From: Azoarcus sp.
Lineage (GTDB): Bacteria; Pseudomonadota; Gammaproteobacteria; Burkholderiales; Rhodocyclaceae
Assembly: GCA_031258035.1 (NCBI GenBank)
Contig: JAIRNL010000045.1
Span: forward strand, 1 to 12,573
Length of the DNA stretch: 12,573 nucleotides
Direction: 5' to 3'
The position numbers and the translations under genes were made by a program. Shown piece by piece: positions 12,398-12,573 of this stretch. Under the pieces are notes generated by a model, which was not told the origin of the DNA, made no database searches, and was given only the letters and a program-made list of their open reading frames with translations. The first letter of the stretch is position 1, and each line of letters opens with the position of its first letter.

Positions 12398-12573
12398 ATG
12401 CCGGACGCGGTACGCCTGCAACGGGAAGACTTTTCCCTTGACGAAGAAATCGCCGCCTTGCGCGCCGTCTCGCGCCGCATCGGCGGCATCGCCACCTTCC
12501 TCGGCTGCGCCCGCGATTTTTCCGAAGCGCGCGTGGTGCGCGAAATCCATTTCGACGCCTATGAACCCATGGC
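12398..12573 (+). CDS. moaE: MoaE, molybdopterin synthase catalytic subunit (3' end missing)
   Basis: The first 58 codons are visible before the window ends (E. coli MoaE about 150 residues). MoaE binds cPMP and, with thiocarboxylated MoaD, adds the two dithiolene sulfurs. The translation begins MPDAVRLQREDFSLDEEIAA and continues with GGIATFLGCARDFSEA and VREIHFDAYEPM. These fit the MoaE first helix, the G-x-x-x-TFxGxxRD motif and the YxxM segment of the family. The catalytic lysines lie beyond the window. It starts one base after the moaD stop. Confidence 0.9.
   Translation, partial: MPDAVRLQREDFSLDEEIAALRAVSRRIGGIATFLGCARDFSEARVVREIHFDAYEPM

Overview
The window is about 12.6 kb of GC-rich proteobacterial DNA with all genes on the + strand. 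It is a nitrate respiration and molybdenum-cofactor (Moco) locus. The E. coli-like order napFDAGHBC, the PilJ-type signalling gene and the protein style suggest a beta-proteobacterium, perhaps a Rhodocyclaceae-type denitrifier. That assignment is an inference from recalled protein families, not from a search.

Layout. (1) 1-666: the 3' part of moeB, the MoaD-adenylating enzyme, cut by the left edge. (2) 667-939: intergenic region with a small GNRA hairpin and no obvious gene. (3) 940-3901: a tight three-gene signalling cassette. It holds a membrane CheA-like histidine kinase with a periplasmic PilJ/NarX-type domain, a PAS-like region, an Hpt histidine and a CheA-type ATPase but no CheW-binding domain. 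It is followed by a single-domain CheY-like receiver and a CheX-like phosphatase. (4) 3902-4144: the nap control region, with a near-consensus ModE (molybdate) half-site, a perfect 7-3-7 dyad and a good sigma70-like promoter. (5) 4145-10495: napF-napD-napA-napG-napH-napB-napC, a complete periplasmic nitrate reductase with both NapC and NapGH quinol-oxidation routes. (6) 10552-12573: moaA-moaC-moaD-moaE, with moaE cut by the right edge, following nap without a visible terminator.

How it fits together. NapA is a Mo-bis-MGD enzyme. The moa genes make the pterin precursor and molybdopterin synthase, and MoeB activates MoaD. Consumer and cofactor supply therefore appear to be co-transcribed, possibly under molybdate control through ModE. 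The upstream cassette is a plausible nitrate sensor: the PilJ/NarX signature with its arginine is present, and PilJ domains such as that of Pseudomonas McpN bind nitrate. It has no DNA-binding output, so its target is unknown. This chemotaxis-like system next to nap is the most promising candidate for undescribed biology in the window.
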